A stretch of DNA of 64,000 bases from contig CAYMCQ010000004.1 of assembly GCA_964389025.1 (NCBI GenBank), forward strand, positions 1 through 64,000, read 5' to 3'. The notes beneath the pieces are model-generated. The model was not told the DNA's origin and made no database searches. It saw only the letters and a list, made by a program, of their open reading frames with translations. Origin of the DNA: CAYMCQ01 sp964389025 (lineage in GTDB: Bacteria; Verrucomicrobiota; Verrucomicrobiia; Limisphaerales; CAYMCQ01). The position numbers and the translations under genes were made by a program. Below are positions 7,534 to 17,200 of this stretch, in pieces. Positions within the stretch are counted from its first letter, which is position 1. Each line of letters opens with the position of its first letter.

Positions 7534-8456
7534 AACACAACTTCCGTGAACTGTCCGTTGCCACCGCACTCGTATTTGTGCTGCTGGCATTGGCGATTTT
7601 CGCGCCATCGTTTTACCAGTTGCAGCCGCTGCTTTCGCTGCTGACGCGCGAAGCGCCGACGCTGGTGGTCGCGTGCGGCATGGCGCTGGTCATTGTTTCC
7701 CGACAGATTGACATTTCGGTCGGCTCGCAATTCGCCGTGTGCAGTGTCTGCGCTGGACTCTTGGCGGCGATGAAGTGGCCGCTGGCGTTGGTTTTGCCCG
7801 CGTCAATTCTCATCGGCACGGCGATGGGCGCGATCAACGGCGTGCTCGTGGCCGGAATGCGCCTGCCTTCAATCGTTGTGACGCTGGCGACGATGGTGAC
7901 GCTGCGCAAAGGACTTGACTGGCTGCGGCAAGGGCAGTTCGTGAATTTGCCGGACGGTGTGCAATGGTTCGGGCTGTCGCAAATGCAAGGGCAACTCTCG
8001 CTCATCGCCGTTGCACTCGTCCTGCTCGTGTTGATGGCGCTCGCAATGAAACATCTTGCAGCGGGAAGATTTTTTTACGCGGTCGGCTCGGATGCGGAGG
8101 CGGCGCGGCTTGCAGGCATTCACCCACAACTCGTCACGTTTTGCGCGTTCGTTCTCATCGGCGCGCTCACGGGGCTTGCGGCGATGATGAATGTGGCGCA
8201 ATCGCCGCAAGTGGATCCAAAATCCGGCACGGGACTGGAATTGAAAACCATTGCGGCAGTAGTCGTGGGCGGTGTGGCGATTTCCGGTGGGCGGGGGAAG
8301 TTGTGGGGCGTGTTCGTCGGATTGCTGTTGCTGGCGTGCGTGAATCCTGCGTTGACGCATCTGCACGTGGAGGCGTATTGGGAACGCGCGATTCAAGGCG
8401 TGATCATTTTGCTGGCAGTGGTGGCGGATGGATTAAAGAATCGGGCGATGAAATGA
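7530..8456 (+). CDS. Sugar ABC transporter permease (RbsC/RhaP type)
   Basis: 308 residues, mostly hydrophobic, with about nine or ten predicted membrane spans. Family features are EAPTLVVACGMALVIVSRQIDISVGSQ near residue 40, and LETIAAVVVGGVAISGGRG-like sequence (seen as LKTIAAVVVGGVAISGGRGK) near residue 242. It is translationally coupled to the ATPase by a 4-nt ATGA overlap. Rhamnose importers usually have two different permeases plus a periplasmic binding protein; only this permease is present here and no binding protein follows, so the complex would have to be a homodimer with a binding protein encoded elsewhere. Confidence 0.93.
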   Translation: MKHNFRELSVATALVFVLLALAIFAPSFYQLQPLLSLLTREAPTLVVACGMALVIVSRQIDISVGSQFAVCSVCAGLLAAMKWPLALVLPASILIGTAMGAINGVLVAGMRLPSIVVTLATMVTLRKGLDWLRQGQFVNLPDGVQWFGLSQMQGQLSLIAVALVLLVLMALAMKHLAAGRFFYAVGSDAEAARLAGIHPQLVTFCAFVLIGALTGLAAMMNVAQSPQVDPKSGTGLELKTIAAVVVGGVAISGGRGKLWGVFVGLLLLACVNPALTHLHVEAYWERAIQGVIILLAVVADGLKNRAMK

Positions 8457-8524
8457 GCGGATTTTTTTCCGTCTGAAAACCTTTTGACACCGGCTCGCGA
8501 TGATTTAGCCTCGGCGCATCCATT

Positions 8525-9424
8525 ATGAGATTTGGCATCAACACATTCCTCTTCACGTCACCGTTCACGAACGAAAGCACAAAACTTTTTCCGAAGTTCA
8601 GGAAATGGGGATTCGACACGGTCGAAATTCCCATCGAAGACCCGTCGCACATTGACCCGCTTCACGTCAAAGCGCAGCTCAAGAAAAACCGTCTCGCGTG
8701 CGGCTCGGTCTGCGCCTGCATGGGGCCGGACCGCGATTTGCGCGGCACGCCGAAACAGCAAAAGACCGGGCTGGATTACATGAAGAAGCTCATTGACCAG
8801 ATGGTGCTGCTCGATTGTCCGTCGCTCATCGGGCCGGTTTATTCCGCCGTCGGCCGCGCCGACGCCGTGCCGCCCGCTGAATACAAACGCCAATGGAAAG
8901 TCGTCGTAAAAAATCTCAAGATGCTCGTCAAATACGCCGAGCAGCGCGGCAAACAGATTTGCCTCGAACCGCTCAACCGTTTTGAGACCGACTTCATCAA
9001 CACTTGCGACCAGGCGTTGAAAATGGTGAAAGCCGTCGGCAGTCCCGCGTTGCGAATTCATCTGGATACTTTTCACATGAACATCGAGGAAAAAGATTCC
9101 GGCGCGGCGATCCGCAAAGCAGGCAAGTTGCTCGGCCACGTCCACGCCTGCGGCAGCGACCGCGGCACACCGGGCAACGACCACATTGACTGGAAACCCA
9201 TCGCCAAAGCGTTGCGCGCAATTGGCTACGACGGCGACGTGGTGATTGAATCGTTCACGACTGACGTCAAAGTCATCGCGCGCGCGGCGGCGATCTGGCG
9301 TCGCATCGAGCCGACACGTGATGAGATTGCCGTGAAGGGTTTGAGATTTCTGGAAAAGACTCTCGGCCCATCGCGTGGCCCGGATTGGATGCCGACGATG
9401 TATGCGCCGCAGATTTTTGGATGA
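8525..9424 (+). CDS. Sugar 3-epimerase-like TIM-barrel protein (D-tagatose/D-psicose/L-ribulose epimerase family)
   Basis: 299 residues, the size of DTE-family ketose 3-epimerases. The metal-site motifs are in place: LEPLNRFETDFINT (Glu near residue 149), HLDTFHMNIEE (Asp and His near residue 180), the conserved HVHACGSDRGTPGNDHIDW, and VVIESF near the end. These enzymes interconvert ketoses at C3 in the cytoplasm. Next to L-rhamnose isomerase it could act on L-rhamnulose or a related ketose, which is inference. A more general sugar-phosphate isomerase/epimerase annotation is the safe fallback. It starts 68 nt after the permease. Confidence 0.88.
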   Translation: MRFGINTFLFTSPFTNESTKLFPKFRKWGFDTVEIPIEDPSHIDPLHVKAQLKKNRLACGSVCACMGPDRDLRGTPKQQKTGLDYMKKLIDQMVLLDCPSLIGPVYSAVGRADAVPPAEYKRQWKVVVKNLKMLVKYAEQRGKQICLEPLNRFETDFINTCDQALKMVKAVGSPALRIHLDTFHMNIEEKDSGAAIRKAGKLLGHVHACGSDRGTPGNDHIDWKPIAKALRAIGYDGDVVIESFTTDVKVIARAAAIWRRIEPTRDEIAVKGLRFLEKTLGPSRGPDWMPTMYAPQIFG

Positions 9425-9441
9425 ACGAAAGAAATTAAAAC

Positions 9442-10566
9442 ATGACAAAATATTTTCGCATCGCACTCTTGTTTGGTTTGTTCGTGGCCACCCCCAAAAA
9501 TGCTTTTGCTCTGGACGTCGAACCTGTTCTGATTGACGATCGCCCCGAAAAGGATTTCAAACGCCTTTCCAACGGCAAAGATCTCAAGGGCTGGGATGGC
9601 AATCCAAAACTCTGGTCGGTCAAGGACGGCGCAATCGTCGGCCAGACGACCGCCGAAAATCCGGCGAAGGGAAATACCTTTTTGATTTGGACAAACGGCA
9701 CAACCGGCGATTTTGAATTGCGCTGCTCGTTCAAAATCACGCCGAACAACGACAAGAATTTCGCCAACTCCGGCATTCAGTATCGCAGCAAGGTCGTTGA
9801 CGCGGGCAATTGGGTCGTCGGCGGTTATCAGGCGGACTTCGAAGCTGGAAAAACTTACTCCGGCATTCTCTATGACGAAGCTGGAGTCGCCGGCAAGCGT
9901 GGCATCATGGCCGCGCGCGGAGAAGAAGTTGTTTGGGACAAGGATTGCAAAAAACAGGTCGCCGGCAGCGTCGGCAATTCTGACGAAATTCAGGCATCAA
10001 TCAAACAGGGCGACTGGAACGACTACGTCATCATCGCCAAAGGAAATCATCTGCAACATCGCATCAACGGCAGAGTAACAGTGGACGTGACTGACGATTG
10101 CGAAGCGAAACGCCTGACCAGCGGCGTCCTCGCGCTCCAACTTCACGCTGGCCCACCGATGACGGTGGAGTTCAAAAATATTCGACTAAAAACATTCGAG
10201 AAAAATTCTTCAAAGCGTTCTTCCAATCATGAACTGAAAAGTGAAACAGAGACTGTGAGCGTTGAGGATTGCCAACGAGCGCACACAGATTTAATGACCA
10301 GTCACAATTTGGCTGGAGCTTCTACAAAGGTTGCGATTCTCAATCGCCTGCGCGACGGAAGAATCGAGGAAGCGATAGGAGTTTTGGAGTCAATGCTAGA
10401 TGGAGATCTCATTATGCTTTATACGATGTTTCAATCCAATCCCGAACGGAAGGCCGATGAGCAGGCGACAACGGTAATAAAGCTGGTTCAAGAGTATCGT
10501 AGTAAGTTTCCTCACAAGACTAACAAGCCGGAGATAGATTCCGCTGTTGCTAAAGCACTGAATTGA
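9442..10566 (+). CDS. Secreted DUF1080 (3-keto-disaccharide hydrolase-like) protein with extra C-terminal domain
   Basis: 374 residues. A signal peptide is followed by a DUF1080 concanavalin-like domain at about 36-250 (FKRLSNGKDLKGWDGNP, then NSGIQYRSKV, GGYQADFEAG and LALQLHAGPPMTVEFKNIRLK). Members are linked to hydrolysis of 3-ketoglycosides or to glycan binding. Residues 255-374 are unusual: a hydrophilic linker and an all-helical segment (ILNRLRDGRIEEAIGVLESMLDG, then EYRSKFPH) that is not part of DUF1080. No frame disruption is visible at the join, so it looks like a genuine fusion. ThuA follows 14 nt downstream. Confidence 0.88.
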   Translation: MTKYFRIALLFGLFVATPKNAFALDVEPVLIDDRPEKDFKRLSNGKDLKGWDGNPKLWSVKDGAIVGQTTAENPAKGNTFLIWTNGTTGDFELRCSFKITPNNDKNFANSGIQYRSKVVDAGNWVVGGYQADFEAGKTYSGILYDEAGVAGKRGIMAARGEEVVWDKDCKKQVAGSVGNSDEIQASIKQGDWNDYVIIAKGNHLQHRINGRVTVDVTDDCEAKRLTSGVLALQLHAGPPMTVEFKNIRLKTFEKNSSKRSSNHELKSETETVSVEDCQRAHTDLMTSHNLAGASTKVAILNRLRDGRIEEAIGVLESMLDGDLIMLYTMFQSNPERKADEQATTVIKLVQEYRSKFPHKTNKPEIDSAVAKALN

Positions 10567-10580
10567 CTCCTAACAAATTT

Positions 10581-11474
10581 ATGAAATGCCTGCTTCGGTC
10601 TGTATTCATTTCGCTCCTAACAATTGGTTTCTTTCAGAGCCTTACACTAGCAGCCGACAAAAAAATCGTCTTCGTCGCCGGCAAGCCGAGCCACGGTCCC
10701 GGCCAGCATGAACACAACGCCGGTTCTCAGCTTCTCAAAAAATGTCTCGACGCCGTTCCCGGAATCAAAACGGACATTCACCTCAACGGCTGGCCTACGG
10801 ACGAAAAGTTTTTTGACGGCGCGGACGCGATCGTTCTTTACATGGACGGCGGCGCAGGTCATCCGCTGTTGCAAGGAGATCGTCTGCAAAAAATGGGCGA
10901 GCGCATGAAGAAGGGAGTCGGCCTCGCTTGCATCCATTACGCCACCGAGCCGACGATTGAGAAGGGCGAAAAGGAATTTCTTGAGTGGATTGGCGGCGCG
11001 TTCGAAATCAACTGGTCGGTCAACCCGCATTGGGACGCGGACTTTCAGAAAATACCCAAACACCCAATCACCCGAGGCGTGAAGCCGTTCAAGATCAACG
11101 ACGAATGGTATTTTCATCTGCGCTTCCGCGACGGAATGAAGGACGTCACACCGATTCTTGCCGCCGTGCCTACGCCGGACACGACGAGCCGTCCTGACGG
11201 CGCGCACAGTGGCAATCCCGCCATGCGCGAAGCTGTAAAAAATCACGAGCCGCAAACCGTCGCGTGGGCTTATGAACGCAAAGACGGCGGACGTGGTTTC
11301 GGTTTCACCGGCGCGCACTTCCACAAAAACTGGGGCGATGAAAATTTCCGCAAGCTCGTCTTGAACGCAATCGTGTGGATCGCCAAAGCCGAGGTTCCGA
11401 AGAACGGCGTGGATTGCAAAATCACCGAGGATGATTTGAAGCAGAACCTTGATCCCAAGGGCAAAGCAAAGTAG
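10581..11474 (+). CDS. Secreted ThuA-like domain protein (first copy)
   Basis: 297 residues from the ATG at 10581, which gives a clean signal peptide (MKCLLRSVFISLLTIGFFQS). A TTG 18 nt upstream is in frame but less likely. It has the class I glutamine-amidotransferase-like fold of ThuA proteins: IVFVAGKPSHGPGQHEH at the start, DAIVLYMDGGAGHPLL, GLACIHYATEP, and GFGFTGAHFHKNWGDENFR near the end. ThuA proteins are tied to trehalose or keto-sugar metabolism, and in PVC bacteria they commonly neighbour DUF1080 genes, as here. Its TAG stop overlaps a degenerate dispersed repeat. Confidence 0.88.
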   Translation: MKCLLRSVFISLLTIGFFQSLTLAADKKIVFVAGKPSHGPGQHEHNAGSQLLKKCLDAVPGIKTDIHLNGWPTDEKFFDGADAIVLYMDGGAGHPLLQGDRLQKMGERMKKGVGLACIHYATEPTIEKGEKEFLEWIGGAFEINWSVNPHWDADFQKIPKHPITRGVKPFKINDEWYFHLRFRDGMKDVTPILAAVPTPDTTSRPDGAHSGNPAMREAVKNHEPQTVAWAYERKDGGRGFGFTGAHFHKNWGDENFRKLVLNAIVWIAKAEVPKNGVDCKITEDDLKQNLDPKGKAK

Positions 11475-11577
11475 TAGCCGGCGTGCTTGTCGCGCCGAAA
11501 TCAGATGAAGGCGGAAGGAGGCACTGACTTGTGTTCAGCTTTTCGCGTTTGAGATGAGCCTCGTTACCCCGGCCGCT
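11472..11577. repeat. Degenerate dispersed palindromic element between the ThuA genes
   Basis: Begins at the ThuA stop codon (TAGTAGCCGGCGTGC) and ends near CCCCGGCCGCTGC. It contains GGAGGCACTGAC and GAGCCTCGTTACC in the same order as the arms of the elements at 6628 and 33936, with more divergence. A TTGTCGCG segment at 11489-11496 matches, on the other strand, a short copy near 46019-46044. Confidence 0.5.
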
Positions 11578-11591
11578 GCAAAAGGTAATTA

Positions 11592-12365
11592 TTATTTTTT
11601 TCCGTAACCCTTTTTCGGATTTCCGTCCTTGTTCAGCTTGCCGCAAGTCCAGAGCAAACCGCGCGTGACGAGGCCGAGGTAAACGTCGTTGTTCATCTCT
11701 TCGTTGAAGTGGCCGATGGTCGTGCCGAAGACGCGGGCCTGGCCATACGTGTTCACCCAGATGCAAACGTGATCTTTCCCGGTGCGCACGCCGAAGGCCT
11801 GGCCGAGCGGCACGCAGTTCGGCCAGAGTTTTTCGATTTCGTAAAGTTCGCCTTTGGGCGTTTTCCAATTCGCCGGAAAACCCCGCATCACCGGATGCTC
11901 CGGTTTCAGGTTTTTAACCTCGAACGCGACGTGCTGCTGGTGGCGAAATGAACTGACGCCGATCAGCTTTCGCCATTCGTCGGTCTTCGCGTCGCGATAG
12001 CTGTGCACCGAGCAATGGATCATCACCGCCGGCACGCCGTCGGCGTGCGCGCGGGCAATCGCCTCAACGAACGCCACGTTCGTGAGCTGGCCGGAACATT
12101 CGTTATGCACGACGACATCGAAGCCCCTGGCCCAGTTCGGTTTCTCGTAGATGCTGAACCTGAGTTCCTTGTCGTTGGCGTCGCCCTCGTGAATGATGGT
12201 CCACGTGACGTTGGCGCGGGCGCTGATGCCTTCGGTAAGAATTTTCTTTTGCGCCGTGTAATCGTGACAACAGCCGCCAGTGATCAAAAGAGCGCGAAGC
12301 GGCTCGGCGCAAAAGCCAACGCTCGCGGCAAAACCAAAGACAACAACAATGAATAGTTTTTTCAT
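11592..12365 (-). CDS. Secreted ThuA-like domain protein (second copy)
   Basis: 257 residues with a signal peptide (MKKLFIVVVFGFAASVGFCA). The ThuA fold is shown by ALLITGGCCHDYTAQKK at the start, FDVVVHNECSG, VPAVMIHCSVHSYR and ARVFGTTIGHFNEEMNN near the end. Clear sequence differences show this is a different subfamily from the convergent ThuA gene 118 nt away and not a recent duplicate. A role in periplasmic sugar breakdown is assumed from family context. It lies 27 nt downstream of msrA on the same strand and may be cotranscribed. Confidence 0.87.
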   Translation of the reverse strand: MKKLFIVVVFGFAASVGFCAEPLRALLITGGCCHDYTAQKKILTEGISARANVTWTIIHEGDANDKELRFSIYEKPNWARGFDVVVHNECSGQLTNVAFVEAIARAHADGVPAVMIHCSVHSYRDAKTDEWRKLIGVSSFRHQQHVAFEVKNLKPEHPVMRGFPANWKTPKGELYEIEKLWPNCVPLGQAFGVRTGKDHVCIWVNTYGQARVFGTTIGHFNEEMNNDVYLGLVTRGLLWTCGKLNKDGNPKKGYGKK

Positions 12366-12392
12366 AAATCGAATTTTAAACGTCGCAAGCCT

Positions 12393-13052
12393 TTACTGTT
12401 TTTTCGCCGCCAGCCTCGCGTTCAGCTCATCAATTTTGTCCGCGAGATGCTCGACTTTCGGGCGGATCACGGCGGAGCAGTAGCCCTGCGTGGGATTGCT
12501 CCGGAAATAATCCTGGTGATAGTCCTCCGCCGAATAAAATTTCTTCAGCGGCGCGATTTCCGTCACGATCGGCGGCTTGAAATTTTTCTGCGCCACTTGC
12601 TTTGATTTTTCCGCGGCCTGCTTTTGAGCGTCATTTTCATACAGAATGATCGAGCGATATTGCGGGCCGGAATCATTGCCTTGACGATTGAGGGTCGTCG
12701 GGTCGTGCGCTTCCCAAAAGAGGCCAAGCAAATCATCAAAGGAGATTTTTTTCGGGTCGAATGCGATTTGGACGACTTCGGCGTGCCCGGTCGTGCGCGA
12801 GCAGACCTGCTGGTAAGTCGGGTTTTCCACGTGACCGCCGGCGTAGCCGCTCGTCACGGATTTCACGCCATAGAGTTTTTCGAACACGGCTTCCACGCAC
12901 CAGAAACAGCCGCCGCCAAACGTGGCGAGTTCCGTTGCGCTGTTTGGATCAGTCGTGTCTTTGATTTCGGACGTCTTCATTTTTTTTGAATCCGCGCCGC
13001 AGCCGCAAAAAGCCAGCATGAGCGCGAGTGAGAACAGGGTCAGTCGTTTCAT
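12393..13052 (-). CDS. msrA: Peptide-methionine (S)-S-oxide reductase MsrA, exported
   Basis: 219 residues. It reduces methionine-S-sulfoxide in proteins. The catalytic motif GGGCFWCVEAVFEKL is at about residues 46-60, with GYAGG and the long conserved block around TTGHAEVVQIAFDP, and HDPTTLNRQGNDSGPQYRS. The N-terminus (MKRLTLFSLALMLAFCGC) is a lipoprotein-type signal, so this form probably repairs envelope proteins. No fused MsrB domain is present. It precedes the second ThuA gene on the minus strand and diverges from iscA. Confidence 0.95.
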   Translation of the reverse strand: MKRLTLFSLALMLAFCGCGADSKKMKTSEIKDTTDPNSATELATFGGGCFWCVEAVFEKLYGVKSVTSGYAGGHVENPTYQQVCSRTTGHAEVVQIAFDPKKISFDDLLGLFWEAHDPTTLNRQGNDSGPQYRSIILYENDAQKQAAEKSKQVAQKNFKPPIVTEIAPLKKFYSAEDYHQDYFRSNPTQGYCSAVIRPKVEHLADKIDELNARLAAKKQ

Positions 13053-13148
13053 CGGTTTGGCTTTCAGTATGGACTTTTGAGGTCGCGTTGCAAATGCGTT
13101 TATTGACGCTCAGAGCTTGAGACGATACTTTGAGCAAGCCGTTCAAAT

Positions 13149-13538
13149 ATGATTGCTTCAGCAGCCACAACAAAAACCGCCACAGCGCCAAACTTCCGCG
13201 TCGGCGACGAGCGTTTGATAAAACTCACCGACAACGCAGCGAAAAAAGTTTCTTCGTTGCTGACGAAACAAGGGCGTCCAACCGGCGTGCTGCGCGTGGC
13301 GGTGATTGGCGGTGGTTGTTCCGGACTGCAATACAAAATGGATTTGCAGGACAGCCCGGCGAACCGCGATATCCTGGTGGACACGGCGGGAGTGAAGGTC
13401 GTCGTTGACCCAAAGAGCGCGCTCTACGTGACCGGCAGTGAACTGGACTACGTTGACGCTTTGCAAGAAGGCGGCTTCAAAGTCCACAATCCAAACGCTG
13501 CGACGAGTTGTTCGTGCGGCGAAAGTTTCAGCGCCTGA
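13149..13538 (+). CDS. Iron-sulfur cluster assembly accessory protein (IscA/ErpA/SufA family)
   Basis: 129 residues. The three cluster-binding cysteines of A-type carriers are present: one in IGGGCSGLQYKM (about residue 56) and the CSCGESF pair at the C-terminus. The first 20 residues are a variable extension before the core. These proteins hand Fe-S clusters or iron to target enzymes. hscB follows after 3 nt, so the pair forms an ISC-type module, although iscS, iscU, hscA and fdx are not beside it. Which of IscA, ErpA or SufA it corresponds to cannot be decided. Confidence 0.93.
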   Translation: MIASAATTKTATAPNFRVGDERLIKLTDNAAKKVSSLLTKQGRPTGVLRVAVIGGGCSGLQYKMDLQDSPANRDILVDTAGVKVVVDPKSALYVTGSELDYVDALQEGGFKVHNPNAATSCSCGESFSA

Positions 13539-13541
13539 GCG

Positions 13542-14123
13542 ATGACGGACTACTTCGCGTTGCTGGACGAGCCTCGCCGTCCGTGGCTGGACGCGGAAAA
13601 GCTGAAACAAAAATTCCTTGCGCTTTCGGCTGATGCTCATCCCGACCGCGTTCACAGCGAGACGGCTCTGGAAAAAAAATCCGCAAACGATCGCTACACG
13701 CAACTCAACGCCGCGTATCAGTGCCTGAGCAGTCCGCGCGACCGCGTGCGGCACTTGCTGGAATTGGAACTTGGCCGGAAGCCTGACGACCTCGACCGCG
13801 TCCCGGACGAGTTGATGGATTCGTTCATGGTAGTCGCGCAAGTTCTTCGCGAAGCGGACAAATTTCTTGGCGAGAAGGAAAAGGCTGTGTCGCCAATGCT
13901 TCAAGTCAGGCTTTTTGAACGCGCGCAGACTTTTGTCGAAAGGCTCGGCGAAATTGACAGGAGCGTTGCCGCCTCACGAGGAAAAATGATTTGCGAATTG
14001 CAGGCATTGAATGATTCGGAAACTTTGCCGTTGCAACGGCTCGAAGACATTTACCGCCTGCTTGGCTATTACGACCGCTGGCTCAGGCAAATCCAGGAAC
14101 GGCGCGTGCGGCTCTCGATTTAA
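13542..14123 (+). CDS. hscB: Fe-S assembly co-chaperone HscB-like J-domain protein
   Basis: 193 residues. The N-terminal J domain contains the HPD tripeptide in LSADAHPDRVHSE (about residue 32) that stimulates HscA/DnaK ATPase activity. The C-terminal helical domain (residues 100-193) matches HscB, which presents IscU to the chaperone. The N-terminal DYFALLDEPRRPWLD resembles HscB more than DnaJ. It is translationally close to iscA (3 nt) and ends 4 nt before a long palindromic element that separates it from the convergent dehydrogenase gene. Confidence 0.85.
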   Translation: MTDYFALLDEPRRPWLDAEKLKQKFLALSADAHPDRVHSETALEKKSANDRYTQLNAAYQCLSSPRDRVRHLLELELGRKPDDLDRVPDELMDSFMVVAQVLREADKFLGEKEKAVSPMLQVRLFERAQTFVERLGEIDRSVAASRGKMICELQALNDSETLPLQRLEDIYRLLGYYDRWLRQIQERRVRLSI

Positions 14124-14127
14124 ACTT

Positions 14128-14209
14128 TCGGAGGGGCGAGTTACACGAGCCCCTGAATTTTCATTTGAGAGTAGATTGTTATTGGGACTCGTGTAACTCG
14201 TCCCTCCGA
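14128..14209. repeat. Palindromic element between convergent hscB and PVC dehydrogenase genes
   Basis: Two arms of about 25 nt (14128-14152, starting TCGGAGGGGCGAG, and 14185-14209, ending CTCGTCCCTCCGA) are reverse complements with two differences. The spacer is about 32 nt. It fills the gap between two convergent genes and could act as a bidirectional transcription stop, although no T-run follows. Sequence differs from the other palindrome families in the window. Confidence 0.82.
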
Positions 14210-14224
14210 TTTGCGGGATGGATT

Positions 14225-17200
14225 CTACCAGCTCGTTGCTTTGAGAAATGCGACGAGGTCGGCCAACTCCTGCTTTGTGAGTTGCGTATCCAAACCCTGC
14301 GGCATCACTGACACCGCGCCGGGACGCATTTCTTTGATGTCGGCGCGCGCGATTCGCACTTCGGCATTTGGGCCGGTCACCAAAATAATTTCGTCCGGTG
14401 AATCTTTTTTCAAAATGCCGCTGTAATCTTCGCTGGATTTCATCGCGACAATCAGCGGCTCGTAACTGCGGACAAAACTCGCGCTCGGATAGACAACGGA
14501 CTCCAACAAGTCCCGCTCGGTGCGAACTTTGCCAATGGTGGTGAGGTCTGGCCCGAAGTTTCCGCCGAGATAACCAATCGCGTGACACGTCGAGCACGCC
14601 GCCTTCGAGCCGTTGAACACCGCCTGCCCGCGACGGATGTCGCCGTCTTTCATCTCCGCAAGCAATTCGTCAATCTGCTTCCTTTGCGCAGCGGCGTCTG
14701 TGTTGAGGGATGCGAGAAATTCGTCGGCTGCTTTTTTGACTGACGCCGGAAAGTTTGCGATGCGGTTCGTCAAAGTTTCCGCGCGCAAACCTGACGCAGC
14801 TTTCGATTCTTTGAGCGACGAAATCAATTTCAAGCCGACCGCTTCGTTCGTTGAACGCTCGAACGCCGGGAGCAGTTTCAAAACTTCCATCGGACCGACT
14901 TGTTTTATTTCCTCCGCCAGCCAGAGTTGTTGCCTGTCCGTCAACTTTTCGCGTGACAGGACAAAGGCTGCGGAATTGCGCTGCTGGATTGGTTTTCGCT
15001 GATCAAGGTTCGCTGTCACAAAACTGAATGACATCTCGTCGAGACCGCCGGGTCTCGGTGACATTGCGGCAAGCGCTTCAACCCGCAAATCTTCGGGCAG
15101 TTTGTCATTACACGCCAGTCGCAGCAGCGCCTGCGTCATATTCGGCTTCTTCTCCGCCGGCAGCGACGCCAACGAACGAATTGCGGCGATACTGGCGCGA
15201 AGAATCGCCTCGTCATCCTCACCGAGAATCGCTTCCAAAACCTTGAGCCAATCCTGTGGCGCTTGCTTTAATCCGGCGCGGGACATCGCGTGAAGGGCTA
15301 CGATACGCGCTTCCTTTGATTTTGAATCGCGTGCCGTTGCCGCGAGCAACTCCTGAACAGAAGCGTCACGTGCGAATTGGACGAGTAAATTATGGAACTC
15401 ATCCACTTCTGCCGCGACAAAATTTGTCCGCGCAAGCTGCTCGCGGAAAAATCCTGTGAGCGCGCCGCCCCATTCAGGATGATGACCTATGATCCACAAG
15501 GCAGTTTGCTTCAGGCGCCTGTCTTTCGATGCGAGCGCAGGCGTGACTCGCTCCGGTTTCAGACCGCCATTATCCATTTGGTCAAGCGCTATCAAAGCGG
15601 CGCGAGAAATTTGTGCCGGCGTGCCACTCGGCGCGAACGGCGACGCCCACTTCCGTATCGCTGCCGAATCACCGAGTTCGATCAGCGCGTAAATCACACT
15701 GTGCTCCAGCACGCGGTCTTCATTTTTCATTTTGCCAATTACCTGCGGGAGCAGATGCTCAACAAGATTTGTCGCACCGACTCGCCCAATTGCTTCGACG
15801 GCAATGCGGGATATCGCAGGCGATTGCTCGTGAAGAAGAAATTGGCGGAGAAGATTCGAATCCTTTCCGTCACGCCAAAGGCTGATGGATGTGAGCGCGG
15901 TGTGGCGCAAATTTTCATCGTTGTTAAACAAAGTCTTGGGAAACAAAGTCATAACCAAAGCCGCGCGAACGGCTTCGCGGGCTTGCTGACTATCAATCCG
16001 GGTCAAAGTCCAAATGATGTTTTGAAATTTTTTCGCAGTCAGTGGTTTTACCGGACGAGGCGGCGGCGGGTTAAGCCCCTTGCGCAAGGCGTCCGGCGAC
16101 CTCTCGCCTTTTTTCGCCAGCGTTTGAATCGCGCGCTCGACGACGTAAGGCCGCTCATCATCCAAAAGTTCTACCAGTTCTCCCGGACTGGATTTTGCCC
16201 AGTCAAATTGCAACCCACGCGGGTCTTCGACTTTTGGCGCGCCCTTTTTTCGAATGCGGTAAATCGCGCCGAGCACGTCTGGTTTGTAGAGTTGCGAGGT
16301 CGGGCAACAAATTTTATACCAGCCGCCGGTGTCAATCACGAGCAGGCTGCCATCGGCGTCTTCGAGAACGCAGGTCGGATGGAAGTCAGGATCGTTCTCG
16401 CAACTTAGGAAGACGCTGTCCTTCGTCTTGAACGTCGCGCCGTCAGGTTCGAGGATGTGGCGCGTGACGTTGTGAAGATTGAAATTCGCCACGAACAGGT
16501 TGTTCTGGAAATCGCCGCCGAATATTTTGGAGCGATAAAAAATCAAGTCGCACGATGCCGATGCGCCGAGATGAGTCATCACGGGCATGAGGTCGCCCGT
16601 GCGTTTGTGACCTTCGAGAACATCATTTGGCTTGCCGTAAACGCCGCCGTAAATGGCGTGAATCACGCCGTCGCGGCGACCGTTGCTTGGTTCAAAAAAT
16701 GTTCCGGCGAGAAATCGTTCACCTTCGGGAGAAAACGCGACGGCGACGGGATTGTCCATGCCGCCGGTCAAGACGGGTTCGATTCCAGTGTGGTCAGGTC
16801 GCGCGCGAAAAATGTGCGACGCCTTGCTTGACCACGGTTTGCCGTTGACCTCGTAAGTCTGTTCTGCGAACGCGCCCTTGCACCAGTAAATCCATCCATC
16901 CGGCCCGAGATACGGACCGTGAACGTCGTTCGCGCAGCCGGTGAGCGTCTTGCCTTGATGCCATTCGACTCGAACATCTGCCGCACCGTCATTATTCGTG
17001 TCCGTCAGCTTCCAAATGCTCGGCGGCGCGCCCACGTAAACCGAGCCGTCGTGATACAAGCAGCCTTCGGGGAACATCATGTTATCGGCGAACGTGGCGC
17101 TCTTGTCGAACTTGCCATCGCCATCCGTGTCTTCAAGTCGCATGACGCGATGATTGTGCAACTCATATTGAGTCGGCCCTTTTTCGCTTGAGCCGGACGA

